64,000 nt of DNA, from positions 1 through 64,000 of the forward strand of contig NZ_JAGFNS010000007.1 of NCBI RefSeq assembly GCF_017592555.1, given 5' to 3'. Below, in pieces: positions 20,278 to 29,359 of this stretch (its first letter is position 1; each line of letters begins with the position of its first letter). This DNA comes from Actinoplanes flavus (lineage in GTDB: Bacteria; Actinomycetota; Actinomycetes; Mycobacteriales; Micromonosporaceae). Under the pieces are notes generated by a model. It was not told the DNA's origin, made no database searches, and saw only the letters and a list, made by a program, of their open reading frames with translations. The translations under genes were made by a program, and so were the position numbers.

Positions 20278-22776
20278 GTGAGTGAATCTGGCGGGCCGGA
20301 CGTGACACAGGAGTTGCGACTGCCCTGGGACGACGATCCCGAGGATCTGTACGAACACGCGCCGTGCGGCTACCTCACGACGCTCCCGGACGGCACCATC
20401 GTCCGGGTCAACGAGACCTTCCTGACCTGGACGGGGTATGCCCGTACCGATCTGATCGGTCACAAACGGTTCCGTGACCTGCTCACGCCGGGTGACCAGA
20501 TCTACCACGAGACGCACTACGCGCCGTTGCTGACGATGCAGGGCGAGGTGCACGAGATCGCGCTCGACGTGGTCCGCGCCGACCGGAGCCGGGTGCCCAC
20601 CCTGGTCAACTCGGTGCTGGAGCGCAGCGCCACCGGCACGCCCCGGATCATCCGCACGATGGTCTTCAACGCCACCGAGCGGCGCGGCTACGAGCGGGAG
20701 CTGCTGAGCGCCCGCCGCGCCGCGGAGTCCTCCGAGCAGCGGGTACGGGTGCTCCAGCAGATAGTGGCCGATCTGGCGGCGGCGCCCACCGAGGCCGAGG
20801 TGGCGGAAGCCGTGATCCGCGCGCCGGAACCCGCGTTCCAGGCCACCAGCAGCAGCATCTTCCTGGTCGACCCGGAGCGGGACGAGCTGATCGCGGTCTC
20901 CTCGACCGACCCGACCACCGGCAACTGGGACGACATGCCCCGCTCGTCGACCCGGGCGGTCGCCGAGGTGGCCCGGCGCGGCGACCTGCACGTGATCGCC
21001 ACGGTGGCCGAGGCCGAGGCGCACTTCCCGGATCTGGCCGAGTCGATGCGCCGCTCCGAGCGCAAGACGGTGGTGCTGCTGCCGCTCACCACCGGGCCGG
21101 CCGACGACCACGGCGCCGCGTCGGTGCTGGGTGTGCTGGCGTTCAGTTTCCGTGAGGAGCGCGTGCTCACCGACGGTGAGCTGAGGGTGATCCGTCTGCT
21201 CGGACAGCAGGCGGGACAGGCGCTGGACCGCGCCCGGCTGTACGACGAGGGACGCCGCCGCGAGGACCGGTCCTCCTTCCTGGCCCGCACCACCCGGGCG
21301 CTGGACGAGCAGCACCGCCTGTTGCAGCGGGCCCGCCGTCTGGTCGAGCGGGTGGTGCCGGAGATCGCCGACTGGGCGCTGGTCCGCCTCCAGGTGGGCC
21401 CGGCCGGCCTGGTCGAGTACCACGGCGGCCCCGCCCCCGATCCGGAGCTGCTGGACGCCCGGGTCGCCGAGGCGGTCGAGACCTGCGCGCCGGTCTACGC
21501 CGACGACGGTGACGGACTGGGCTGCACCGTGCTGCCGCTGACCGTCCGCGGCCGGGTGATCGGCACCCTGGCCCTGCGGATGGCCCCGGACCGGCGCGGC
21601 GCCGGGGCGGACCGGCTCTTCCTGGTCGATCTGGCCGACCGGGCCGCCCTGGCGCTGGAGAACGCCCGGCTCTACGAGCAGGAGCGGGCCATCGCCCGGA
21701 CGTTGCAGCGCAGCCTGCTCGCCGCGGACGTGCCGGGCGCCGACTCCCGGTTCGCGCTGGAGACCCACTACCAGGCCGCCGCGCAGGACCTGGAGGTCGG
21801 CGGCGACTGGTACGACGCCTTCCTGATCACCGCGAACAAGCTGGCCGTGGTGGTCGGCGACGTGGTCGGCCGGGGCATCGACGCGGCCACCACGATGGGT
21901 CAGCTGCGCAGCGCGATCCGGGCGCTGGCCACCGCCGAGAACGGCCCGGCCCGGCTGCTGGAAGGGCTGGACCGGTTCTGCGAGCGGGTCGAGTCGGCGC
22001 GGATGGCGACCGTCGTCTACGCCGAGATCGACCTGGTCGGCAACGAACTGGCGTACGCCACGGCCGGTCACCTGCCGCTGCTGTTGCACGAGCCGGCCGG
22101 CTCGCCGCAGTACCTCATGCGGGCCCGTTCGGCGCCGCTCGGCTCCCGGGCCGGCGACCGGCGCCGGGTCGAGGACCGGATCCGGCTGACCGGCGGGAGC
22201 CGTCTGCTGCTCTACACCGACGGGCTCATCGAGCGCCGGGGCCGCGGACTCGACCGGGGTTTCGAGATCCTCGCCCGGGAGTTCTCCCGGATGCGGGACG
22301 CCCCGCTCAAGGGCCTGACCGCCGGGCTGGCCGACATCCTGGTCGGCCGCGACCACAGCGACGACGTCTGCATGCTCTGCGTCTCCCTCGGCACCGACGA
22401 GCGGCTGGAGCGCTCGATCGGCGCCGACCCGGTCCAGATCTCCCTGCTCCGCGCGGACATGCGGGGCTGGATGGCGGGCCACGGCGTCGACCCGGACTGT
22501 CTGAACGCGGTCCTGCTGGCCTGTTCCGAGGCGGTGGCGAACGCGATCGAGCACGGCTACCAGGACGACCCGTTCGGGATGGTGGACGTGTCCGCCACGA
22601 TCAGCGCCGACGCCGTGGAGATCCGGGTCAGCGACCACGGCACCTGGCGCGGGCCGGGCGCCGACCTGGCCCGGGGCCGGGGCCTGCAACTGATCTACGA
22701 GTCGATGGACGACGTGAGCTTCGACCAGGACCAGGGGACGACGGTGACCATGCGACGGCATCGGAACGCGCCATGA
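20278..22776 (+). CDS. PAS-GAF-GAF-PP2C (SpoIIE)-HATPase signalling protein, RsbP-like
   Basis: An 832-residue soluble regulator. A PAS domain occupies ~20-140 (YEHAPCGYLTTLPDG), a GAF ~155-325, a second GAF-like region ~345-470, a PP2C/SpoIIE phosphatase ~480-690, and a serine-kinase-type HATPase ~705-832. Phosphatase metal residues are visible in GGDWYD, GDVVGRG, YTDGLIERR and HSDDVCML. The kinase has SEAVANAIEHGY, VSDHG and GRGLQLI boxes. It should dephosphorylate a STAS antagonist in response to a small signal, while the kinase domain may rephosphorylate the antagonist or bind a sigma factor. Bacillus RsbP has only PAS and PP2C, so this is a fused, more complex version. GTG start; its stop overlaps the STAS gene by four bases. 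Confidence 0.92.
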   Translation: MSESGGPDVTQELRLPWDDDPEDLYEHAPCGYLTTLPDGTIVRVNETFLTWTGYARTDLIGHKRFRDLLTPGDQIYHETHYAPLLTMQGEVHEIALDVVRADRSRVPTLVNSVLERSATGTPRIIRTMVFNATERRGYERELLSARRAAESSEQRVRVLQQIVADLAAAPTEAEVAEAVIRAPEPAFQATSSSIFLVDPERDELIAVSSTDPTTGNWDDMPRSSTRAVAEVARRGDLHVIATVAEAEAHFPDLAESMRRSERKTVVLLPLTTGPADDHGAASVLGVLAFSFREERVLTDGELRVIRLLGQQAGQALDRARLYDEGRRREDRSSFLARTTRALDEQHRLLQRARRLVERVVPEIADWALVRLQVGPAGLVEYHGGPAPDPELLDARVAEAVETCAPVYADDGDGLGCTVLPLTVRGRVIGTLALRMAPDRRGAGADRLFLVDLADRAALALENARLYEQERAIARTLQRSLLAADVPGADSRFALETHYQAAAQDLEVGGDWYDAFLITANKLAVVVGDVVGRGIDAATTMGQLRSAIRALATAENGPARLLEGLDRFCERVESARMATVVYAEIDLVGNELAYATAGHLPLLLHEPAGSPQYLMRARSAPLGSRAGDRRRVEDRIRLTGGSRLLLYTDGLIERRGRGLDRGFEILAREFSRMRDAPLKGLTAGLADILVGRDHSDDVCMLCVSLGTDERLERSIGADPVQISLLRADMRGWMAGHGVDPDCLNAVLLACSEAVANAIEHGYQDDPFGMVDVSATISADAVEIRVSDHGTWRGPGADLARGRGLQLIYESMDDVSFDQDQGTTVTMRRHRNAP

Positions 22777-23117
22777 CGGACCAGTGGGTGAGCTTCTCCC
22801 GGCGGGGTGCCGCCGAACTGGTCCACCTCAAGGGTGAGATCGACCTGGCCAACGCCAACGACATCGGCCGGGCCATCGTCGCCCGGACCACCGGGGCCGA
22901 CGCCGTGCTGATCGACCTGACCGCGGTCTCCTTCCTGGACAGCGCCGGGGTCCGGTTGCTCGACTTCATCGTGGGTGACCTGGATGATCGGAGGAAGCCG
23001 GTTCGTCTGGTCGTCGGCGAGCGTGGGGCCGCACGGATGACGTTGCAGCTCTGTTCGTTCCGCGATGACCTGCTGGCCACCGATCTGGACCGGGCGGCGG
23101 CGGAACTGGACCGATAG
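22773..23117 (+). CDS. STAS-domain anti-sigma factor antagonist
   Basis: A 114-residue SpoIIAA/RsbV-type protein. The phospho-acceptor serine is S57 in the FLDSAGVRLL motif, the usual regulatory site. Its unphosphorylated form binds anti-sigma kinases and so frees a sigma factor (family knowledge). The ATGA overlap with the upstream phosphatase/kinase gene shows coupled translation and makes it the likely substrate of that protein. No anti-sigma kinase gene or sigma factor gene is present next to it, so the downstream target lies elsewhere or is the HATPase domain of the neighbour. Confidence 0.92.
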   Translation: MTDQWVSFSRRGAAELVHLKGEIDLANANDIGRAIVARTTGADAVLIDLTAVSFLDSAGVRLLDFIVGDLDDRRKPVRLVVGERGAARMTLQLCSFRDDLLATDLDRAAAELDR

Positions 23118-23148
23118 CCTCCATCGGCCTCGCGTACCCTGGACACCC

Positions 23149-25092
23149 ATGAGCGTGAGTTCCGTCTTCCCGCAGCTCGAGCAGCTGCTGCCCCGGGTCA
23201 GCAAACCGATCCAGTACGTGGGCGGCGAGCTCGGCGCCGTCGTCAAGGACTGGGACGCCACCACGGTCCGGTGGGCGCTGATGTATCCGGACGCGTACGA
23301 GGTCGGCCTCCCCAACCAGGGTGTGCAGATCCTCTACGAGGTGCTCAACGAGCAGGAGGACGTGCTCGCCGAGCGCACCTACGCGGTCTGGCCCGACCTC
23401 GAGGCGCTGATGAAGGAGAACGGCGTCCCGCAGTTCACCGTCGACGCGCACCGCCCGGTGAAGGCGTTCGACGTGTTCGGCCTGTCGTTCGCCACCGAGC
23501 TCGGCTACACCAACATGCTGAGCGCCCTGGACCTGGCCGGCATCCCGCTGGACAGCGCCGACCGGGACGAGAGCCACCCGATCGTGCTGGCCGGCGGCCA
23601 TGCCAGCTTCAACCCGGAGCCGATCGCCGACTTCATCGACGCCGCCGTGCTCGGTGACGGCGAGGAGGCGGTCCTGGAGATCACCGGGATCATCCGGGAC
23701 TGGAAGGCGGAGGGCTGCCCGGGTGGCCGGGACGAGCTGCTGCTGCGCCTGGCCCGCACCGAGAGCATCTACGTGCCCCGGTTCTACGACGTCGACTACC
23801 TGCCCGACGGCCGGATCCAGCGGGTCGTGCCGAACCGGCCGGACGTGCCGTTCCGCGTCGCCAAGCGGACCACCATGGATCTGGACGCGTGGCCGTACCC
23901 GAAGAAGCCGCTCGTCCCGCTCGCCGAGACGGTCCACGAGCGCTACGCCGTGGAGATCTTCCGGGGTTGCACCCGGGGCTGCCGGTTCTGCCAGGCCGGC
24001 ATGATCACCCGCCCGGTGCGGGAGCGGTCGATCACCACGGTCGGGCAGATGGTCAAGGAGGGCCTGGAGTTCTCCGGCTTCAACGAGGTCGGCCTGCTCT
24101 CGCTGTCCAGCGCCGACCACTCCGAGATCGGTGACATGTGCTCCGGCCTGGCCGAGCAGTACGCGGACACCAACGTCTCGCTGTCGCTGCCGTCCACCCG
24201 GGTCGACGCGTTCAACATCGACCTGGCCCAGGAGCTGTCCCGCAACGGACGGCGTACCGGCCTCACCTTCGCGCCGGAGGGCGGCTCGGAGCGGATCCGC
24301 AAGGTCATCAACAAGATGGTGACCAAGGAAGACCTGATCCGTACGGTCGTGACGGCGTACTCGAACGGCTGGCGCCAGGTGAAGCTGTACTTCATGTGCG
24401 GCCTGCCCACCGAGACCGACGAGGACGTCCTCGAGATCGCGCACATGGCCCACGAGGTGATCCGGGCCGGCCGCGAGGCCGCCGGCACCAAGGACATCCG
24501 CTGCACCGTGTCGATCGGCGGTTTCGTGCCGAAGCCGCACACCCCGTTCCAGTGGGCCCCGATGGAGCGTCCCGAGGTCATCGACGCCCGCCTCCGGCTG
24601 CTCAAGCAGGAGATCAACAGTGACCGTTCGCTGGGCCGGGCGATCGGTTTCCGCTACCACGACGGTGAGCCGTCGCTGATCGAGGGCCTGCTGTCCCGCG
24701 GTGACCGCCGGGTCGGCAAGGTCGTCCGCCGGGTCTGGGAGAAGGGCGGCCGCTTCGACGGCTGGTCCGAGCACTTCTCGTACGCCCGGTGGGTCGAGGC
24801 CTGCGACGAGGTCCTGCCCGAGATGGGCGTGGACCTGGACTGGTTCACCACCCGCGAGCGTGAGGAGCTGGAGGTCCTGCCCTGGGACCACCTCGACTCC
24901 GGCCTCGACAAGGACTGGCTCTGGCAGGACTGGCAGGACTCCCTCAGCGAGTACGAGCAGGACGACTGCCGCTGGACCCCCTGCTTCGACTGCGGCGTCT
25001 GCCCGGCGATGGACACCGAGATCCAGATCGGCCCCACCGGCAAGAAGCTGCTTCCTCTGACACCCGTGAACAATCTGCGGGTCCCCGCTTAG
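23149..25092 (+). CDS. TIGR03960-type B12-binding radical SAM protein
   Basis: A 647-residue radical SAM protein. An N-terminal B12-binding-like region (residues ~1-190: ALMYPDAYEVGLPNQGVQIL) precedes the radical SAM core with the [4Fe-4S] cysteines C274, C278 and C281 in GCTRGCRFCQAG. A C-terminal cysteine cluster (CRWTPCFDCGVC) could hold a second cluster (inference). Proteins of this family are consistently encoded next to a DUF2344/TIGR03936 partner, as here, and often close to rne and rplU. The substrate is unknown. The start at ATG 23149 is 31 bp after the STAS gene and gives the usual N-terminus. Confidence 0.93.
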   Translation: MSVSSVFPQLEQLLPRVSKPIQYVGGELGAVVKDWDATTVRWALMYPDAYEVGLPNQGVQILYEVLNEQEDVLAERTYAVWPDLEALMKENGVPQFTVDAHRPVKAFDVFGLSFATELGYTNMLSALDLAGIPLDSADRDESHPIVLAGGHASFNPEPIADFIDAAVLGDGEEAVLEITGIIRDWKAEGCPGGRDELLLRLARTESIYVPRFYDVDYLPDGRIQRVVPNRPDVPFRVAKRTTMDLDAWPYPKKPLVPLAETVHERYAVEIFRGCTRGCRFCQAGMITRPVRERSITTVGQMVKEGLEFSGFNEVGLLSLSSADHSEIGDMCSGLAEQYADTNVSLSLPSTRVDAFNIDLAQELSRNGRRTGLTFAPEGGSERIRKVINKMVTKEDLIRTVVTAYSNGWRQVKLYFMCGLPTETDEDVLEIAHMAHEVIRAGREAAGTKDIRCTVSIGGFVPKPHTPFQWAPMERPEVIDARLRLLKQEINSDRSLGRAIGFRYHDGEPSLIEGLLSRGDRRVGKVVRRVWEKGGRFDGWSEHFSYARWVEACDEVLPEMGVDLDWFTTREREELEVLPWDHLDSGLDKDWLWQDWQDSLSEYEQDDCRWTPCFDCGVCPAMDTEIQIGPTGKKLLPLTPVNNLRVPA

Positions 25093-25102
25093 GAGATTTC
25101 CG

Positions 25103-25879
25103 ATTCCCCCGAAGAACCAACCCGTCGGCGGCCAGGCGCCGGTCGTCCAGCGGATCCGCCTGCGGTACGCGAAGCGCGGTCCGCTGCGCTTCACCTCGCA
25201 CCGCGACTTCGCCCGAGCGTTCGAGCGGGCGCTGCGCCGTGCCGCCGTACCGATCGCCTATTCGCAGGGCTTCACCCCACACCCCAAGATCTCGTACGCG
25301 AGCGCCGCGCCCACCGGCGTCGGCAGCGAGGCGGAGTATCTGGAGATAGGCCTGCAGGCGCCGGTCGACCCGGAGCAGTTGCGCGCCGCACTGGACGCCG
25401 CGCTCTCCCCGGGCCTGGACGTCCTGGAGGCGGTGATCGCCGGCGAGGGCAGCCTGGCCGACCGGATCGACGCGTCCCGCTGGCAACTGGAACTGCCGGA
25501 GGTCGATCCCGCGGACGCCGAGAAGGCGGTCACCGCGTTCCTCGATTCCGCGGAAGTCCTGGTGGAACGCATGACCAAACAGGGTCGCCGCACCTTCGAC
25601 GCCCGGGCCGCGGTGACCCGTTGTGCGGTGGCCGGGGAGCCGGACCTACCTTCCGGGGCCGTTGGCGTACGGTGTGCGATAATCGACCTTGTCGTACGGC
25701 AGGTGACGCCCGCCGTGCGACCCGATGACGTCCTCTCCGGCCTGCGCGTGGTGGCCGGCCTGGAGCCGCCGGTGCCCCCGCGGGTTACCCGGCTGGCCCA
25801 GGGCACACTCACCGCGCAGGGGGAGATCGTCGATCCGTTGGACGCGGATCGCGGGGACGTCGGCATCGGAGGACGCTAG
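25103..25879 (+). CDS. DUF2344 (TIGR03936) radical SAM partner protein, probable ATT start
   Basis: A 258-residue protein containing the conserved opening IRLRYAKRGPLRFTSHRDFAR and SQGFTPHPKISYASAAPTG. It is the partner that accompanies TIGR03960 radical SAM proteins; function unknown. There is no ATG, GTG or TTG between the in-frame stop at 25067-25069 and TTG 25379, and starting at the TTG would delete the whole conserved N-terminal third. ATT 25103 lies seven bases after AGGAG (25091-25095), an ideal ribosome-binding site, so initiation at ATT is the best reading. The AGGAG overlaps the stop of the radical SAM gene, so the two are probably coupled. Confidence 0.85.
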   Translation: MPPKNQPVGGQAPVVQRIRLRYAKRGPLRFTSHRDFARAFERALRRAAVPIAYSQGFTPHPKISYASAAPTGVGSEAEYLEIGLQAPVDPEQLRAALDAALSPGLDVLEAVIAGEGSLADRIDASRWQLELPEVDPADAEKAVTAFLDSAEVLVERMTKQGRRTFDARAAVTRCAVAGEPDLPSGAVGVRCAIIDLVVRQVTPAVRPDDVLSGLRVVAGLEPPVPPRVTRLAQGTLTAQGEIVDPLDADRGDVGIGGR

Positions 25880-25901
25880 CCGCGAACCGGCCGGCGTTCG
25901 C

Positions 25902-25993
25902 TGAACGTTTTTCAACGTGGCGAGGGCGGCAGCACCCGGCGCCGGCCAACGGCCCGGCGGTCTTCGGCCCGCTGCCAGGTTGAAAAAGGTTCA
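25902..25993 (+). promoter_or_regulatory. Long stem-loop in the RNase E 5' leader
   Basis: Two 20-base arms, TGAACGTTTTTCAACGTGGC (25902-25921) and GCCAGGTTGAAAAAGGTTCA (25974-25993), pair at 18 of 20 positions. The 52-base interior is itself GC-rich and foldable. No U-tract follows. It lies 116 bp before the rne start. Enterobacterial rne mRNA is autoregulated through hairpins in its leader, so a similar role is conceivable, but this is inference only. Confidence 0.5.
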
Positions 25994-26108
25994 CTTGGCA
26001 GACTTCGGCAAGCCCGTCCCCAATCGGCCGGGCCCGAAAAACTTTGCAGCGATCCTGCGTGGCAGCGCTCACCCGCGCCCGGGGTCGCCGAGAACTGGAG
26101 AGCGCCCC

Positions 26109-29100
26109 ATGCTCGATAACGAGCCCCCAGTCAACCTGGGAGATCAGGGCGGCGAACGGGACGGAGCAGTGACTCCTCCCGGAGATACCGCCGCAGGCAC
26201 CACCCCGGCACGCCGGACGCGGGCCCCGCGTCGCAAGGCGGCGGCACCTCCGCCGGAGGCCGCCGAGCCGGACAGCGCCGCCGAGCCCGGTGCGGAGGCC
26301 GAGACCCCGGCTCCCGCTCCGGTGAAGAAGGCCACCCGGAGCCGTAAGAAGGCCGCGGCGCCGGTCGCTGACGAACCGGCCGCCGACGAACCGGTCGCCG
26401 AGACTCCGCCGCCGGTGAAGAAGGCCACCCGGGCCCGGCGCAAGAAGGCCGAGGAGCAGCCCGCTCCCGCGGCCCCGGTCGCCGAGGTCGCCGAGATCCC
26501 GGTCGCCGCCGCCGAGGACGAGGACGAGACCGCCGAGGACGAGGCCGCCCTCATCGAGGACGCCGCCGTGGAGGCCGCCGCCGCGGCCCGCGCGGCCGGC
26601 GTACCGGTCGTCGGGGTCCTGCCGCTCGACGACGACTTCGTCGAGGAGAAGCCGGCCCGGCCCGCCCGGTCCCGCCGGGCCGCGCTGCCGCCCGCCGTGC
26701 TCTTCATGCCGCCCGAGGCCGCCGAGGCCGAGCCCGCACCGGTGAGCCGTCGCCGTCGCGGCGCCGCCGAGCCGCCGGTGGCCGTCGAGGCCCCGGCCGC
26801 CGAGGTCGCCGAGACGGCCGAGGAGGAGACCGGAGAGGCCGCCGAGGCCCCGCGCCGTGGCCGGCGCCGCCGTCGTGGCGCGGCCGAGGAGCCCACCGAG
26901 GTCACCGCCACCGAGACCGAGCCGGTCACCGACGAGGTGGACGAGGTCGACGAGAGCGCCGACGACGTCGAGGACGGCGCCGACGAGGACGAGGACGAGG
27001 ACGGCGGCACCCGCCGTCGCCGCCGCCGGGGCCGTCGTGGCCGCGGCCGGGGCAAGGGCCCGTCCGACGAGGCCGACGAGACCGACACCGAGGACGGCGA
27101 CGCCGAGGAGGGCGCCGAGGCCTCCGCCGAGGACGGCGAGGAGGACGAGGAGTCCGAGGACGGCGAGGGCGACGGGGTCACCCGCCGCCGGCGCCGGCGG
27201 CGGCGCAAGGGTTCCAGCGGTGACGGCGAGACCGGCGGCATCGAGGACGGCGTGCACACCGTGGTCCGGGTGCGCGAGCCCCGGCGTACCGACGAGGTGC
27301 AGGGCGTCTCCGGCTCGACCCGGCTCGAGGCCAAGCGCCAGCGCCGCCGGGACGGCCGGGAGCAGCGCCGTACCCGTCCGCCGATCCTGAGCGAGTCCGA
27401 GTTCCTGGCCCGCCGCGAGGCGGTGGACCGGGTCATGGTGGTCCGGCAGAAGCAGGACCGTACCCAGATCGCGGTCCTCGAGGACGGCATCCTGGTCGAG
27501 CACTACGTGGCCCGCGCCACCTCCGGCACCATGGTCGGCAACGTCTACCTCGGCAAGGTGCAGAACGTGCTGCCGAGCATGGAGGCCGCGTTCGTCGACG
27601 TGGGCCGCGGACGCAACGCCGTGCTCTACGCCGGTGAGGTCAACTGGGACGCCACCGGCCTGGAGGGGCGGGCCCGCTCGATCGAGCAGGCGCTGCGTTC
27701 CGGCGACTCGGTGCTGGTGCAGGTGACCAAGGACCCGATCGGTCACAAGGGCGCCCGGCTGACCAGCCACATCGCGCTCTCCGGCCGGCACCTGGTCTAC
27801 GTGCCCAACGGCAACGCGTCGGGCATCAGCCGCAAGCTGCCGGACACCGAGCGCAAGCGGCTCCGCGACGTCCTGAAGAAGCTGGTCCCGGACGGCGCGG
27901 GCGTGATCGTCCGGACCGCGGCCGAGGGCGCCAGCGAGGACGAGCTGGCCCGCGACGTGAAGCGGCTCCAGGCGCAGTGGGAGGACATCCAGGCCCGGGC
28001 CGCCGAGGGCAACGCGCCGCGCGCCCTCTCCGAGGAGCCGGACCTGGTCATCCGGGTGGTCCGGGACCTCTTCAACGAGGACTTCCGCGAGCTCGTGGTG
28101 CAGGGCGAGCAGGCGTACGCCGAGGTGGAGAACTACCTCGACTCGGTCTCGCCGGACCTGGTGGAGCGCCTGCGCCGGCACACCGGTGTGGCGGACGTCT
28201 TCGCCGAGTGGCGCATCGACGAGCAGATCCTCAAGGGCCTGGACCGCAAGGTCTTCCTCCCGTCCGGTGGTCACCTGGTGATCGACCGGACCGAGGCGAT
28301 GACCGTGGTCGACGTCAACACCGGCAAGTACACCGGCGCGGGCGGCAACCTGGAGGAGACGGTCACCCGCAACAACCTGGAGGCGGCCGAGGAGATCGTG
28401 CGCCAGCTGCGGCTGCGTGACCTCGGTGGCATCGTGGTGATCGACTTCATCGACATGGTGCTGGAGAGCAACCGCGAGCTGGTGCTGCGGCGGCTCACCG
28501 AGTGCCTGGGCCGGGACCGGACCAAGCATCAGGTAACCGAGATCACCTCGCTGGGTCTCGTGCAGATGACCCGCAAGCGGATCGGCGCGGGCCTGCTGGA
28601 GGCGTTCAGCGAGAACTGTGACCACTGCAAGGGTCGCGGCCTGATCATCCACCAGGAGCCGGTGCCGGAGAAACGGTCCAACGGCGGCGGTGGCGGTGGC
28701 GGTGCCTCCCAGGTGAAGGCGGTCGCCGCGGCGGTGCGTACCGAAGCACCGGCCCCGCAGCAGCCGTCCTCCCGGCAGCGGCGCCGCCGCGGTGGTGGCG
28801 ACAGCGCCCCGGTCGAGCCGGTGGAGCAGGTCGAGGCCGTCGAGCCGGTGACTCCGGTGGAGCCGGCCGAGGAGCTGGTGACGCCGGTGGAGGAGCCGCC
28901 GGCCGTCGCCGAGCCGGCCGAGGAGCCCGGTCCGGTCGCGGAGGTGGCCGAGGTGCCGCCGGCCGCCCCGGTGGCGGGTTCCGGCATCGTCCGGCGCGCG
29001 CAGCCGGCGCTGACCACCTCGGACGGCGACGACGACTACGACATCAGTGGTTACGACCTGTCCCGGTACGACGCGCCGGAGACCAACGGGCACGCGGGCG

Positions 29101-29249
29101 AGGCCGAGCCGATGCGGCTGGCCGGGGCCGACGACCCGGACGCGGCGGAGGACTCCGACGACGACGAGGACGAGGACGTGGTGGGCGCCGGCACGGGCAC
29201 CCGCCGACGGTCCCGGCGTGGTGGCACACGGCGCCGTACCCGCCCCTGA
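26109..29249 (+). CDS. rne: Ribonuclease E/G family endoribonuclease
   Basis: A 1046-residue single-strand-specific endoribonuclease for rRNA and tRNA maturation and mRNA decay. Residues ~1-440 are alternating acidic and Lys/Arg-rich low complexity, including RRRRRRGRRGRG, probably RNA- or partner-binding. The catalytic core begins near 440 with an S1 domain (~470-545). Metal-binding aspartates are D735 (VVDVNTGKYTG) and D779 (VIDFIDM). A Zn-link CDHC follows at 837-840. The C-terminal ~170 residues are again Pro/Glu-rich. ATG 26109 is chosen because GGAGAG lies seven bases before it; the frame is open further upstream without support. It ends with a strong terminator. Confidence 0.95.
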   Translation: MLDNEPPVNLGDQGGERDGAVTPPGDTAAGTTPARRTRAPRRKAAAPPPEAAEPDSAAEPGAEAETPAPAPVKKATRSRKKAAAPVADEPAADEPVAETPPPVKKATRARRKKAEEQPAPAAPVAEVAEIPVAAAEDEDETAEDEAALIEDAAVEAAAAARAAGVPVVGVLPLDDDFVEEKPARPARSRRAALPPAVLFMPPEAAEAEPAPVSRRRRGAAEPPVAVEAPAAEVAETAEEETGEAAEAPRRGRRRRRGAAEEPTEVTATETEPVTDEVDEVDESADDVEDGADEDEDEDGGTRRRRRRGRRGRGRGKGPSDEADETDTEDGDAEEGAEASAEDGEEDEESEDGEGDGVTRRRRRRRRKGSSGDGETGGIEDGVHTVVRVREPRRTDEVQGVSGSTRLEAKRQRRRDGREQRRTRPPILSESEFLARREAVDRVMVVRQKQDRTQIAVLEDGILVEHYVARATSGTMVGNVYLGKVQNVLPSMEAAFVDVGRGRNAVLYAGEVNWDATGLEGRARSIEQALRSGDSVLVQVTKDPIGHKGARLTSHIALSGRHLVYVPNGNASGISRKLPDTERKRLRDVLKKLVPDGAGVIVRTAAEGASEDELARDVKRLQAQWEDIQARAAEGNAPRALSEEPDLVIRVVRDLFNEDFRELVVQGEQAYAEVENYLDSVSPDLVERLRRHTGVADVFAEWRIDEQILKGLDRKVFLPSGGHLVIDRTEAMTVVDVNTGKYTGAGGNLEETVTRNNLEAAEEIVRQLRLRDLGGIVVIDFIDMVLESNRELVLRRLTECLGRDRTKHQVTEITSLGLVQMTRKRIGAGLLEAFSENCDHCKGRGLIIHQEPVPEKRSNGGGGGGGASQVKAVAAAVRTEAPAPQQPSSRQRRRRGGGDSAPVEPVEQVEAVEPVTPVEPAEELVTPVEEPPAVAEPAEEPGPVAEVAEVPPAAPVAGSGIVRRAQPALTTSDGDDDYDISGYDLSRYDAPETNGHAGEAEPMRLAGADDPDAAEDSDDDEDEDVVGAGTGTRRRSRRGGTRRRTRP

Positions 29250-29256
29250 GCGGCTG

Positions 29257-29309
29257 AAACCCGGCCCGGTAGCGATCTGTAAAGAAAGCTAACTACCGGG
29301 CCGGGTTTT
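29257..29309 (+). terminator. Intrinsic terminator of rne
   Basis: A perfect 16-bp stem (AAACCCGGCCCGGTAG / CTACCGGGCCGGGTTT, 29257-29272 and 29293-29308) with a 20-base AT-rich loop is followed by TTCC, seven bases after the rne stop. Confidence 0.88.
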
Positions 29310-29359
29310 CCGTTACCCTCGGCGGGATCGATCCCCGTCCCCCGAGGAGACCGGCGCCC

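Noticed and set aside
25379..25879. DUF2344 gene starting at TTG 25379
   Set aside because: This start removes about 92 conserved residues and has no ribosome-binding site.
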